A DNA stretch of 25,475 nucleotides. Source: CBDUXT01 sp965371245 (GTDB taxonomy: Bacteria > Planctomycetota > Phycisphaerae > UBA1845). Numbering within the stretch: position 1 is the stretch's first letter; every line of letters begins with the position of its first letter. Where the stretch lies: the NCBI GenBank assembly GCA_965371245.1, contig CBDUXT010000081.1, positions 1-25,475 of the forward strand, given 5' to 3'. The translations under genes were made by a program, and so were the position numbers. Of this stretch, positions 15,691-24,055 are shown one piece after another. Below the pieces are notes generated by a model. It had not been told where the DNA came from. It worked only from the letters and a program-made list of their open reading frames with translations, and searched no databases.

Positions 15691-18168
15691 CTAAGCGGGA
15701 GACATCGCGCGCGCATCGGCGACGACAGAATCGCGACGCGTATACGAATCGGCCGGGCTCGTGTCGCACTCCAACGACGTCGCCGGGCTGACAGTCGGAG
15801 CTTCATCTTGGGACAAACGGCTAGCGCCATGGGCGGCGACGATTCCCGTAACGTCCAGAATCAAGCCGACTCTCCCATCGCCCAGAATGGCTGCGCCGGA
15901 GATTCCACGGAGATCCCTGAACCGCTCTCCGAGCGTCTTGATTACCACCTGCTGCTGGCCGAGAAGCTCATCGACGACAAGCCCGATCTCACCGCCCGCG
16001 TGTTGAGCGATGACCACCATCGCCTCACACGGGTTGACTCGCTCGCCCAGCTTGAACAACGGCCCCATCGGCACCAGTGGAATCAAACGCCCGCGAACAT
16101 TGAGCACGGCTCCCTTGTGTTGTACGGTCGTGATCTGTTCCGGCGTCGGACGGAGAGCCTTCTCCACGGTGACGGTCTGGATAATGAAGCGTTCCGTGCC
16201 GACGCGAAGCACCATCCCGTCGATAATCGCCAGTGTCAATGGAAGACGAATCGAGAAGGTGCTGCCCTTTCCGAGTGTCGATGTGATGTCACATTTGCCC
16301 CGGAGGTCTTCGATGTTGCGTCGGACGACATCCATGCCCACGCCACGCCCGGATACGCCCGTGACTTTCTCGGCGGTTGAAAACCCCGGAGCGAAAATGA
16401 GGTTGTACGCCTGTTCGTCGGTGAGGTGGTCCTCCGGCTGGACGAGACCCTTTTCGATTCCTTTTTGGATAAGAACATGGGGATCGAGCCCCTTCCCGTC
16501 GTCGGATATCTCGACGACGATATTTCCACCACGGTGGAAAGCGGAAAGCGCCACGTTTCCCGACTCGGACTTTCCCGCCGCAAGCCGCCCATCGGGCGAT
16601 TCGATGCCGTGATCCACCGCGTTGCGGACCATATGCACCAGCGGGTCGCCGATCTGCTGGATCACGTTCTTGTCCAACTCCGTGTCCTCGCCGGAGATGG
16701 TCAACGCCACGTTCTTTCCGACCTTCCGGGCGACGTCGCGGACGAGGCGCGCCATTTTTTGGAAGGTCGGTCCGATGGGAATCATGCGCATGGCCATGGC
16801 CGCATCCTGGACGTCACGGACGATTTTCGACGTTTGCGTGACGTCCCTTGTAAGCTTTGGATCAACATCGACTTGCGGATTCGCGCTGACCAATGTCTGA
16901 GAGATCACGAGCTCGCCGACCATATCGACCAACGCATCGAGCTTTGCGGTTTCGATGCGAACGGATTGTTCGCCGCCCCCGGTTCCGATCTTCGCGGATT
17001 TTGGGGATTCGCTCTTGGCCTGTGAACGAAGGGCCTGGCTTACTTGTTTGGGGTTAGTGACGCCCATTTCGATGAGCGTCTCGCCGACTTTCCGAGTCCC
17101 GCACTCACGATCCTGCTTCGCAACGGCGAAGTCCACCACTTCTTGTGGGACGGCACCTTGTTCCACGAGGATCTCGCCCACCCTCTTGTGCGGGTCTCCT
17201 TCCAGCGGCATATTACCGACCGGTTCGATCCGGCCGGCCACCACATCGCGGAGGTTGGCGATCATGATCTCAATCGGCGGTTGCGGAATGGCTTCGCCCG
17301 TCGGGTTGGACATGTAGTTTCGAATACCTTCGAACTGCACCTTCAGTATGTCCACGACTTCGAAAACCAAGTCAATGAGGCCCGGCGTGATGTTTCGGCT
17401 TCCCTTACGGGCCTGGTCGAACAACGTCTCCGCCTCGTGAGTCAGGCTCACAATGTCGCGCAGGTTGAGGAACCCAGCCGCGCCTTTGATCGTGTGGAAC
17501 GGTCGAAACAGCGAGTCGATCGCTTCCGTATCCTCCGGCGCACGCTCCACATCCAGCACCGCGGCCTCGATGGAATCGATGTGCTCACCCGCCTCTTCCA
17601 CGAAACCAACGACCATCTCCATCTCGTCGTCGCCGATGATCAACGGCTCCGATACGTACGGCGGCTGGGGCAAAGACGAATCCGAGGCGGGTTCGTTCGC
17701 GGCGTGCTCGTCATCCGTAGCGCCGTCTTCCGTTGCCGGCGCCGCTACGGCCTCACCCGCCGCGGTGTCTTGAAGTCGTTCAGGCTCTTCATCCTCAAAA
17801 ATGCGCTTCAGTCTTTCCGCGACCGAGTCATCGTTCCACTTGCCACACTCGATGGCGGTTTGGGGCTCGGTAAGTCCCCCCGCAACCAAGCCTGTCAGGC
17901 TGGACACGGACTCGAGGATGTCGCGCATCGCCGCGCCGGCATCGGCAACCTCTCCGAGAATGAGCGCCTCCAGCGCCTTCACCAAAGCCTTGGCTGCGTC
18001 TTGTGCCTCGGGCGGCACGGCCGGAGATCCTGCGTTCGCCAGCTCCGTGCACCTTTCATGCATCTTGGCCAACACGGGCAGATCGTTTTCGTCCACGCCG
18101 TCTGCCAGCCGCCGTAGTTCGTCGATGCAGGACCGCGCCGACATGTCTTCATTGGTCTTGTCGTTCAT
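15691..18168 (-). CDS. cheA: Chemotaxis histidine kinase CheA with MshEN-like tandem motif
   Basis: CheA autophosphorylates in response to receptors and passes phosphate to CheY and CheB. Domain order in 825 aa: an acidic helical N-terminus of about 175 residues; an HPt (P1) domain about 180-290 with H225 in FHTIKGAAGF; two copies of a 24-residue motif at 329-352 and 360-383; a P3 dimerisation helix pair about 405-475; an HATPase about 495-645 with HMVRNAVDHG, DDGKG and GRGVGMDVV; a CheW-like P5 domain about 645-780; and a disordered tail. The usual P2 (CheY/CheB-docking) domain is not visible; the tandem motif occupies its place and fits the c-di-GMP-binding MshEN signature (RxGxxL...G...Q). 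The ATG at 18168 has AAGGTG 5-6 bases upstream. Confidence 0.95.
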   Translation of the reverse strand: MNDKTNEDMSARSCIDELRRLADGVDENDLPVLAKMHERCTELANAGSPAVPPEAQDAAKALVKALEALILGEVADAGAAMRDILESVSSLTGLVAGGLTEPQTAIECGKWNDDSVAERLKRIFEDEEPERLQDTAAGEAVAAPATEDGATDDEHAANEPASDSSLPQPPYVSEPLIIGDDEMEMVVGFVEEAGEHIDSIEAAVLDVERAPEDTEAIDSLFRPFHTIKGAAGFLNLRDIVSLTHEAETLFDQARKGSRNITPGLIDLVFEVVDILKVQFEGIRNYMSNPTGEAIPQPPIEIMIANLRDVVAGRIEPVGNMPLEGDPHKRVGEILVEQGAVPQEVVDFAVAKQDRECGTRKVGETLIEMGVTNPKQVSQALRSQAKSESPKSAKIGTGGGEQSVRIETAKLDALVDMVGELVISQTLVSANPQVDVDPKLTRDVTQTSKIVRDVQDAAMAMRMIPIGPTFQKMARLVRDVARKVGKNVALTISGEDTELDKNVIQQIGDPLVHMVRNAVDHGIESPDGRLAAGKSESGNVALSAFHRGGNIVVEISDDGKGLDPHVLIQKGIEKGLVQPEDHLTDEQAYNLIFAPGFSTAEKVTGVSGRGVGMDVVRRNIEDLRGKCDITSTLGKGSTFSIRLPLTLAIIDGMVLRVGTERFIIQTVTVEKALRPTPEQITTVQHKGAVLNVRGRLIPLVPMGPLFKLGERVNPCEAMVVIAQHAGGEIGLVVDELLGQQQVVIKTLGERFRDLRGISGAAILGDGRVGLILDVTGIVAAHGASRLSQDEAPTVSPATSLECDTSPADSYTRRDSVVADARAMSPA

Positions 18169-18255
18169 AGCACACCTTGTCGTTGCTCCGCGCCTAGTCG
18201 GCGGCGAAATCCCTGGTCTCTCCAAGTTCATCAGATCGACGCATGATGACGATTC

Positions 18256-21200
18256 CTAACGTGTCGCCGCCGCGCAAGCCAAAGCTTGCCGTCCCGCGGC
18301 GGCATCCACTCGCGGTCGGTCCGGGTCGTCGAATGCCCTTCCCTTCGCCTGAAAGTCACTCTCGCGCTGCAGGAAGGCGTCAACCACCTCCGGATCGAAG
18401 TGCGAGCCCCAGGCCCCTTGAATCATTCCAACGGCTTTCCCGTGTTGAAAGGCTTCCTTATACGGTCGCTTCGTCGTCAACGCATCGTAGACGTCGGCCA
18501 CGGCGGCGATGCGCGCTGCCAGTGGGATCTCATCGCCACGTAGTCCCCGCGGGTAGCCGGAGCCGTCGAACCATTCATGGTGGCTTTGGGCGATGTCCCG
18601 GGCCAACACCAGGAAATCTGCTTCGGGTGCCTGGTCGATCACCGATTGGAGTGCATTGGCACCCACATCCGTGTGGCGTTTCATCGCCGAGAACTCGGCG
18701 TCGGTCAGTTTGCCCGGCTTGAGCAAGATGGCATCTGGAACCGACACCTTCCCGATATCGTGCAGAGGCATGGCTTGTTCAAGAAACTTGAGAAACCGAT
18801 CATCGATCGTTGATACATGGCGCGACGATTCTTGAAGGTCCCGGGCAAGGAGTAAGGCGAATTGCGTGACTCGTTCCAGGTGCTTCCCCGTGTCAGCGTC
18901 GCGATGCTCCGCCAGCTTGGCCAGCCCGATGACGATGGCGGCGTGTGCATGCTCTCGCGCTCGTCCGGATTGGAACTGTTCGATAGCCGACGCGGTCATG
19001 TTGCAAACGAGATCGAGGTATTCTAGTTCATGCGCCTCGAATGGCCGCCGGTCGTTTCGTTCAGTAACGTTGAGAACACCGACCACCTTGTTGGGGACGG
19101 CGAGCGCCTTGGAAGCCAGTGGGACACTTGCAAATAATTCGGATTCATACCGGCCGGTGCACTCGATGGCTTCGCTTTGAGCATTGAACATCGTTGGCTT
19201 GCCTGATGCAAAAACCTCCCCGGAGATGGCGCTTCCCACCGGCACTAGAATCTTTGCGGCAAGTTGTTCGTCGATCCCAATCGCGCCTGCGACAAACAGG
19301 TTCTGCCCCGTAGCGTCGGGGAGCATGACGGACACGCGACGGCTGCTCATGAGCTCAGCGGTTGCCATGACAGTGTGTTCGGCGATGGCGTCGAGGTTGT
19401 CGGCAGCGGCAAGCGAAAGAGAAAGGTCGAAGAGAATGCCCATGGCGCGCGCCTGCTCGCCTCTAACGGCGTTACTTTCGAGCAGGTTGGTTTTGCCAGA
19501 GCAAAGCTGATACATGGCGCGAACGCGAAGCAGGAATTCGTCGTGCTGGATGGGCTTGGTCATGTACTCCTCGGCGCCCGCTTCCAGACCCGCTCGCACA
19601 TGCTGGCTGTTCGTCTTTCCGCTGACGATGACGACGGGGATGTTGCATAGGGCCGGTTCGGCCTTGAGCTTTCGAGTACACTCGAGTCCGTCCATGTTCG
19701 GCATTTCGACGTCCATCAGGATGACATGGGGATGGATGTCAGCCACTTTGGCCAACGCGTCGATCCCGTCGCATGCTTCGTGGACACCAAATCCGTCACG
19801 TTCCAGCAACTTACGAAACAAATGCCGAGCATCCGGATCGTCATCAACCACAAGCACGGTCCCCTCCACACGGTCGCCGAGGGTCAGTTCGTGCGGCGCC
19901 GACGTTCGCGCTGGATCGTGACGCCGGAGCCCCTGAACCACGCCGTCACCGGCCCGACGACACAATTCCACGAGCGCGCGAGTTTGCTCCGTGAGTGTTT
20001 CCAGTTCTTCACCGGTCTTCGCGCTGGATTCGAGAAGCCCGGAGGCTTGGGTAATGGACGGGAACCCGTATCCTCCGGCGGAACCCCTCAACTGATGGGA
20101 GAGCGTTCCAAGCGTGGCAAGATCCTGCTCGCCGAGTGCTCTTTCGATCGCGACGATCCTTCCCGGCAACTCGCTGACGAACCCTTCCACCAGCTCAAGC
20201 ATGCCGTCGTCGGTCAGTTCGCTGACCAGCGGACAGGGCGTGCTCTCTTGGGTGGATATCACCGTTGCTCCACTCGAAGCGTACGTCTTGATCAGGGCGA
20301 TCAGTTTCGCCCGATCGATGGGCTTGGTGGCGTAGTCGTCGCAACCGGCTTTCATGCATTGCTCGCGGTCTCCGGCCATCGCGTGGGCGGTCAGCGCGAT
20401 GATCGGCCCGGTGTAGTCCTTCCGGCGGAGTTGTCCCGTCGCCTCGTATCCGTCCATCGTGGGCATCTGCATGTCCATCAGGATGACATCGAACGGGTTG
20501 CCCGCGTCGCGTGCCGCCAGCGCGGCATCCAGCGCAAGCTTGCCGTTCTCCTCGATCGTCACATCCGCCCCGGCCTTCTTCAGCACAAACGAGATGAGAC
20601 GCTGGTTGTCCGGGCCGTCCTCGGCGAACAGGATGCGTACGCCCTGTAGGTCCGTCCGCTGCACGCGAGGGCTCGTGGTTGGTATGTCGATAACCGCGGT
20701 CGCCGACATGGGGTCATCGAGCATCTTGACGCCGTCGAGCGACCCGGTCGCGACGGTGGCGCGGAAGGTGGTGCCGACGCCCATCTCGGTCGCGGTCACG
20801 GTGAGGTCGCCGCCGAGCGACTCGGCGAAGTGCTTGCTGATAGTCAGCCCCAGGCCCGTTCCGCCGAAGTTCCTCGTGGTTGAGTTGTCCGCCTGCATGA
20901 ACGGCTGGAACAGCTTGGCGACCTGTTCCTCTGTCATGCCCCGCCCCGTGTCGATCACATCGAATTGCAGGCACGGTGCATCGCCGCTATCGACGAAGCG
21001 GGCGACGAGGCGGACGGCTCCAGTTTCTGTGAACTTGATCGCGTTGCCGATCAGGTTGATAAGAATCTGACGCAGACGCGTGGGGTCGCTCTGGATGGTT
21101 TCCGGGATCGCGCCGATGTATTCGATATGGAGCGGCAACTCCTTCGCGTCGGTCCGCACGCGCATCAGTGAAGCCACCTCCGCGATGACATCGCACGGAT

Positions 21201-22944
21201 GACAGTCTCCGTGCTCGACCGTCATCTTGCCCGCCTCGATCTTGGACAAGTCGAGAATGTCGTTGATGACGCCCAACAGGTGCTCGCCGTTGCGGCGGAT
21301 GGTGTGGACACACTTCAACTTCTGCGAATCGGACTGCTCGAAATCCTGCATCTTCTCGGCAAAGCCGAGGATGGCCGTCATCGGCGTGCGAATCTCGTGG
21401 CTCATGTTGGCCAGGAACTCGCTCTTGGCACGGTTGGCAGCCTCCGCCTGAGCTTTGGCTTCCTTCAACGCCTTGTCCGCCCGCTTGCGCGCGGTGATCT
21501 CCGTCCGAATGGCGACGTACTGCGTAACATGACCGGCCTCGTCTTTGAACGGAACGATCGTCGTCTCGACCCAGTAAATGGAACCATCTTTCGCACGGTT
21601 GCAGACTTCGCCGTGCCAGACACTTCCGCTGGAGATGGTCTTCCATATCTCGGGCCAGAAACTACGGGAGTGATGGCCTGAATTGATAATCCGGTGATCT
21701 TGCCCGATCAATTCCTCCCGCGAATACTGGCTGATCTTGCAGAACTTGTCGTTGACGTAGATGATCTTGCCGGAAGGATCGGTAATGGCGACGATCGAAT
21801 GTTCATCCAGCGCGAGTTTTTGTGAATCCAACTCGCGGGTGCGATCACGGACGCGCTGATCCAAACCTGCGTTCAGCTCGATCAGCTCCGCTCCCTTGGC
21901 AACGAGTTGGGCGTTCGCCACGGTGATTTTTTTCTGCCACTTGCGCACCAACCGCAAGACCACCAGCCACGCGCCCACGGTCATCGCTACGACAACGAGG
22001 ATCGCCGTGATGCGCCATGTGGCCCTTCTCTTGTCCAATCGTGCCACGGCGAGTGTGGTTTTCGCCAAGCAGTTCTCGAGATTGTCGAACCCCGCCAGAT
22101 AGAGCTTTTTCTGATGCTCGAAGTCATCGCCTGCCAAGAGGGCGTGTGCCTCCTCGGCTCGCCCGGCGCGAACAAGATCGAAGGCCTGGTTTTCAGTTGC
22201 GACTAGGGCGGCATGAGCGCCATCAACCTCTGCGGCGTGACGGGCGCCATCCTGGTCATGCTTCTCCTCGATGGCGTACGCCTCATTGATCGCCGCGTCC
22301 AGTTGTGGCGCGAACGTGCGGAAGCGCTTCTCCCACGCCAAATCGCCCGTCGCGGCTGCCATGCGCGCGGACATCGTCAACACTTCTCCCAGATGGATGA
22401 TGACCCCTCGGATTTCTTCAGCGCGCAGCCCTCCTTCGCTCGCCGCGCCAAAGCGCGTCATGCCTTGCGCGTAGATCGCCTTCTGGCGTTCATACTCGTC
22501 GCTGAACAGCAATTCCTTGGCCGTCTTCGCCCGGCCCTGACGAATATGTTCGAAGGCCAGGTGTTCGATCTCTACCAACCTGATGTTCGCAGCGTCGGTT
22601 TGGGCGGCGGCCTTGCCACTATAGGCTTCCGGCGCTATGTTCCTTGCCTCTGTGATCGCGGCGTCCAACTGTGGCTCGAAAATACGGTAGCGCTTTTCCC
22701 ATTCCGGCGCACCCGTAGCCGCCGCCATGCGTGCGGACATAGTCAACACTTCGTCGAGATGCAGGATTCGACCTCGTAGCACCGCGATACGGCTGCCTCG
22801 GTCCGCTCCACGTTGGGCTGTACGATAGGAGGCGTAGCTGTTCCATCCCAACCACGCCAACACGGCAACGGTGAACGCGCAAGCGACGGTAAGAAGCCTG
22901 ATCGGGTTGACGCCCGTGTGTGTTGTTTGATGGCTATCCATCAT
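18256..22944 (-). CDS. Giant hybrid histidine kinase fused to HD-GYP phosphodiesterase
   Basis: About 1562 aa (numbered from ATG 22944; a GTG at 22950 is also possible). Domain order: transmembrane helix 16-35; two homologous periplasmic sensor repeats about 52-162 and 174-288; transmembrane helix 312-333; coiled coil; PAS about 375-485; HisKA with H516 (MSHEIRTP); HATPase about 615-735 with DTGRGM and GGTGLGL; receiver 1 with D824 (ILMDMQMP); HPt with H950 (SHQLRGSAGG); receiver 2 with D1078 (ILMDVEMP); GAF about 1163-1323; HD-GYP about 1330-1530 with HDIGK, HHEWFDGSGYP and DVYDALTTKRP. All key residues of the phosphorelay and of HD-GYP catalysis are present. The protein should sense a periplasmic signal and control c-di-GMP breakdown within one chain. 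It sits between cheW2 and cheA. Confidence 0.95.
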   Translation of the reverse strand: MMDSHQTTHTGVNPIRLLTVACAFTVAVLAWLGWNSYASYRTAQRGADRGSRIAVLRGRILHLDEVLTMSARMAAATGAPEWEKRYRIFEPQLDAAITEARNIAPEAYSGKAAAQTDAANIRLVEIEHLAFEHIRQGRAKTAKELLFSDEYERQKAIYAQGMTRFGAASEGGLRAEEIRGVIIHLGEVLTMSARMAAATGDLAWEKRFRTFAPQLDAAINEAYAIEEKHDQDGARHAAEVDGAHAALVATENQAFDLVRAGRAEEAHALLAGDDFEHQKKLYLAGFDNLENCLAKTTLAVARLDKRRATWRITAILVVVAMTVGAWLVVLRLVRKWQKKITVANAQLVAKGAELIELNAGLDQRVRDRTRELDSQKLALDEHSIVAITDPSGKIIYVNDKFCKISQYSREELIGQDHRIINSGHHSRSFWPEIWKTISSGSVWHGEVCNRAKDGSIYWVETTIVPFKDEAGHVTQYVAIRTEITARKRADKALKEAKAQAEAANRAKSEFLANMSHEIRTPMTAILGFAEKMQDFEQSDSQKLKCVHTIRRNGEHLLGVINDILDLSKIEAGKMTVEHGDCHPCDVIAEVASLMRVRTDAKELPLHIEYIGAIPETIQSDPTRLRQILINLIGNAIKFTETGAVRLVARFVDSGDAPCLQFDVIDTGRGMTEEQVAKLFQPFMQADNSTTRNFGGTGLGLTISKHFAESLGGDLTVTATEMGVGTTFRATVATGSLDGVKMLDDPMSATAVIDIPTTSPRVQRTDLQGVRILFAEDGPDNQRLISFVLKKAGADVTIEENGKLALDAALAARDAGNPFDVILMDMQMPTMDGYEATGQLRRKDYTGPIIALTAHAMAGDREQCMKAGCDDYATKPIDRAKLIALIKTYASSGATVISTQESTPCPLVSELTDDGMLELVEGFVSELPGRIVAIERALGEQDLATLGTLSHQLRGSAGGYGFPSITQASGLLESSAKTGEELETLTEQTRALVELCRRAGDGVVQGLRRHDPARTSAPHELTLGDRVEGTVLVVDDDPDARHLFRKLLERDGFGVHEACDGIDALAKVADIHPHVILMDVEMPNMDGLECTRKLKAEPALCNIPVVIVSGKTNSQHVRAGLEAGAEEYMTKPIQHDEFLLRVRAMYQLCSGKTNLLESNAVRGEQARAMGILFDLSLSLAAADNLDAIAEHTVMATAELMSSRRVSVMLPDATGQNLFVAGAIGIDEQLAAKILVPVGSAISGEVFASGKPTMFNAQSEAIECTGRYESELFASVPLASKALAVPNKVVGVLNVTERNDRRPFEAHELEYLDLVCNMTASAIEQFQSGRAREHAHAAIVIGLAKLAEHRDADTGKHLERVTQFALLLARDLQESSRHVSTIDDRFLKFLEQAMPLHDIGKVSVPDAILLKPGKLTDAEFSAMKRHTDVGANALQSVIDQAPEADFLVLARDIAQSHHEWFDGSGYPRGLRGDEIPLAARIAAVADVYDALTTKRPYKEAFQHGKAVGMIQGAWGSHFDPEVVDAFLQRESDFQAKGRAFDDPDRPRVDAAAGRQALACAAATR
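22081..22791 (-). repeat. Tandem duplication encoding two sensor repeats
   Basis: Two adjacent coding units of about 340 bp, near 22459-22791 and 22081-22425, encode nearly the same sensor module. The cores read HLDEVLTMSARMAAATG and HLGEVLTMSARMAAATG, followed by WEKRYRIFEPQLDAAITEA and WEKRFRTFAPQLDAAINEA. The second halves (QGRAKTAKELL/RAGRAEEAHALL, then YERQKAIY/FEHQKKLY) also align. At DNA level the core is still clearly alike (for example around 22368-22390 and 22732-22755), so the duplication is fairly recent or held by conversion. Confidence 0.85.
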
Positions 22945-23283
22945 CGCCACTCACGCTTCGTTGATACTCGGAGCATCTCCGCGCGCAATCCGTCGGGCAC
23001 GCGCCACCGGCGCTAAGCTGATAATCCTACGGTCTTATCGACATACCGACGGCGCGCCTGGATTCAACCATGAGCGTAGATCGGCGAGACGTTTCTGCAA
23101 CCGACATGATCCGCCGAAGTGAATCTCGGTCATCAAGCAGCACTCCGACACACGATCACACTCACGAGGCAAGCACGGCACTCGGTGATGGGCGGACATG
23201 CGATGACCTATGGCCGCTTCGCGGTTCGCGCGCGGGATTACCGACCTTGCCTCACGGCTCCAACACGCGAAACCGGCGCGTCG
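22945..23283. other. Intergenic region between cheW2 and the hybrid kinase gene
   Basis: About 339 bp with no credible gene on either strand. A small stem (GCGCC-ACC-GGCGC) lies at 23001-23013, upstream of the kinase start. On the minus strand a GTCGATAA octamer at 23042-23035 resembles the -10 of a sigma28 promoter (GCCGATAA), but no TAAA-type -35 stands at the right distance. The gap is long enough to hold an internal promoter for the kinase gene. Confidence 0.45.
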
Positions 23284-23853
23284 TCAGTCGATCGAATCCG
23301 CTTTGTCTGGATCCTTCGACGTTTCAACCGTGTTGGCGGCGGATGCGACGTCGATCAGTTCGTCGGTGGTCAGAACCTTGTCGATGTCCAGCAGAATCTT
23401 CACCGCGTCGCCGACTTTGCCCATTCCGAGGATGAACGAAGTGTCCACCGATCCACCCATCGATGGAGGCGGCTCGACGTTTTCTCCTTGAATGTCCAGC
23501 ACCTCCGAGACCGTATCCACGATGATGCCGATCTCCTTGCCGACATCGACTACGATGATGCACGTTTGCTCCGTGTGCTCGATCTCGTTGAGGCAGAACT
23601 TTAGCCGCAGGTCCACCACCGGGATGACCTTGCCTCGCAGGTTGATGACACCCTTCATATAGATAGGCATGCGCGGAACGGACGTAATGTTCATGATGCC
23701 GATGAGCTCGCGGACCTTGAGGATTTCCACGCCGTATTCCTCGTCGGCCAGCTTGAAGGTCAGGTACTTGTTTTCTTCATCGCTGATCGTCCGAGTCGCT
23801 TTGTCGCTGCTCGCCTGGCCGGCGTTCAACTCGTCAAGTAGAGTGGTTGTCAT
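23284..23853 (-). CDS. cheW: CheW adaptor protein 2
   Basis: A 189-aa CheW domain protein. Signature segments are YLTFKLADEEYGVEI, VRELIGIMNITSVP, MKGVINLRGKVIPVVDLR and GIIVDTVSEVLDI, matching the paralogue at 15154-15678 through most of the fold. The N-terminal 30 residues and the C-terminal 20 (DPDKADSID end) are disordered and differ. The ATG at 23853 is preceded by GGAGGT with a 9-base gap, the strongest ribosome site of the operon; an earlier in-frame start at 23931 would lie in the hairpin region and is rejected. It is transcribed after the unknown gene at 24056-24604, with a structured 200-bp leader between them. Confidence 0.95.
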   Translation of the reverse strand: MTTTLLDELNAGQASSDKATRTISDEENKYLTFKLADEEYGVEILKVRELIGIMNITSVPRMPIYMKGVINLRGKVIPVVDLRLKFCLNEIEHTEQTCIIVVDVGKEIGIIVDTVSEVLDIQGENVEPPPSMGGSVDTSFILGMGKVGDAVKILLDIDKVLTTDELIDVASAANTVETSKDPDKADSID

Positions 23854-23911
23854 TTTCGTATTACCTCCAGATTGTCTGTCGAGCGTTGGCTCGGGTGCGT
23901 TCCGTGGAGTC

Positions 23912-24034
23912 GGGCGGGTGCCGGCACCCACCCATGTTGCAAAACTCTACGCGTATCGAGCCCTCGCCCGGGCTCGTGATGTTCGAGGTCAGGCGGGGCG
24001 GGCGCCGGGATTCTTGTAAACCGACACCCGCCCC
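23912..24034 (-). promoter_or_regulatory. Cluster of three hairpins upstream of cheW2
   Basis: Three inverted repeats lie in the 202-bp gap between the unknown gene and cheW2. In minus-strand order: arms 24034-24021 and 24008-23995 (14 positions, 12-base loop); arms 23976-23970 and 23963-23957 (perfect 7 bp, 6-base loop); arms around the palindrome GGGTGCCGGCACCC at 23916-23929, extended to 23912-23933 (9 bp with a CCGG loop). The first and third have mismatches in plus-strand RNA (C-A) that become G-U wobbles in minus-strand RNA, so they fold fully only in the operon's transcript. The first and third arms also resemble each other (CCGRCACCCRCCC). No U-run follows, so these are more like processing, stabilising or REP-like elements than simple terminators. 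Confidence 0.65.
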
Positions 24035-24055
24035 AAGCCATGGCTCTCGGCACAC

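Noticed and set aside
17044..18117. 357-codon plus-strand frame over cheA
   Set aside because: Antisense shadow of the CheA N-terminal half; composition is Arg/His-rich without a fold.
23035..23042. Sigma28-like -10 (GTCGATAA on the minus strand) before the hybrid kinase gene
   Set aside because: No TAAA-type -35 box at 11-12 bases; one octamer alone is weak evidence.
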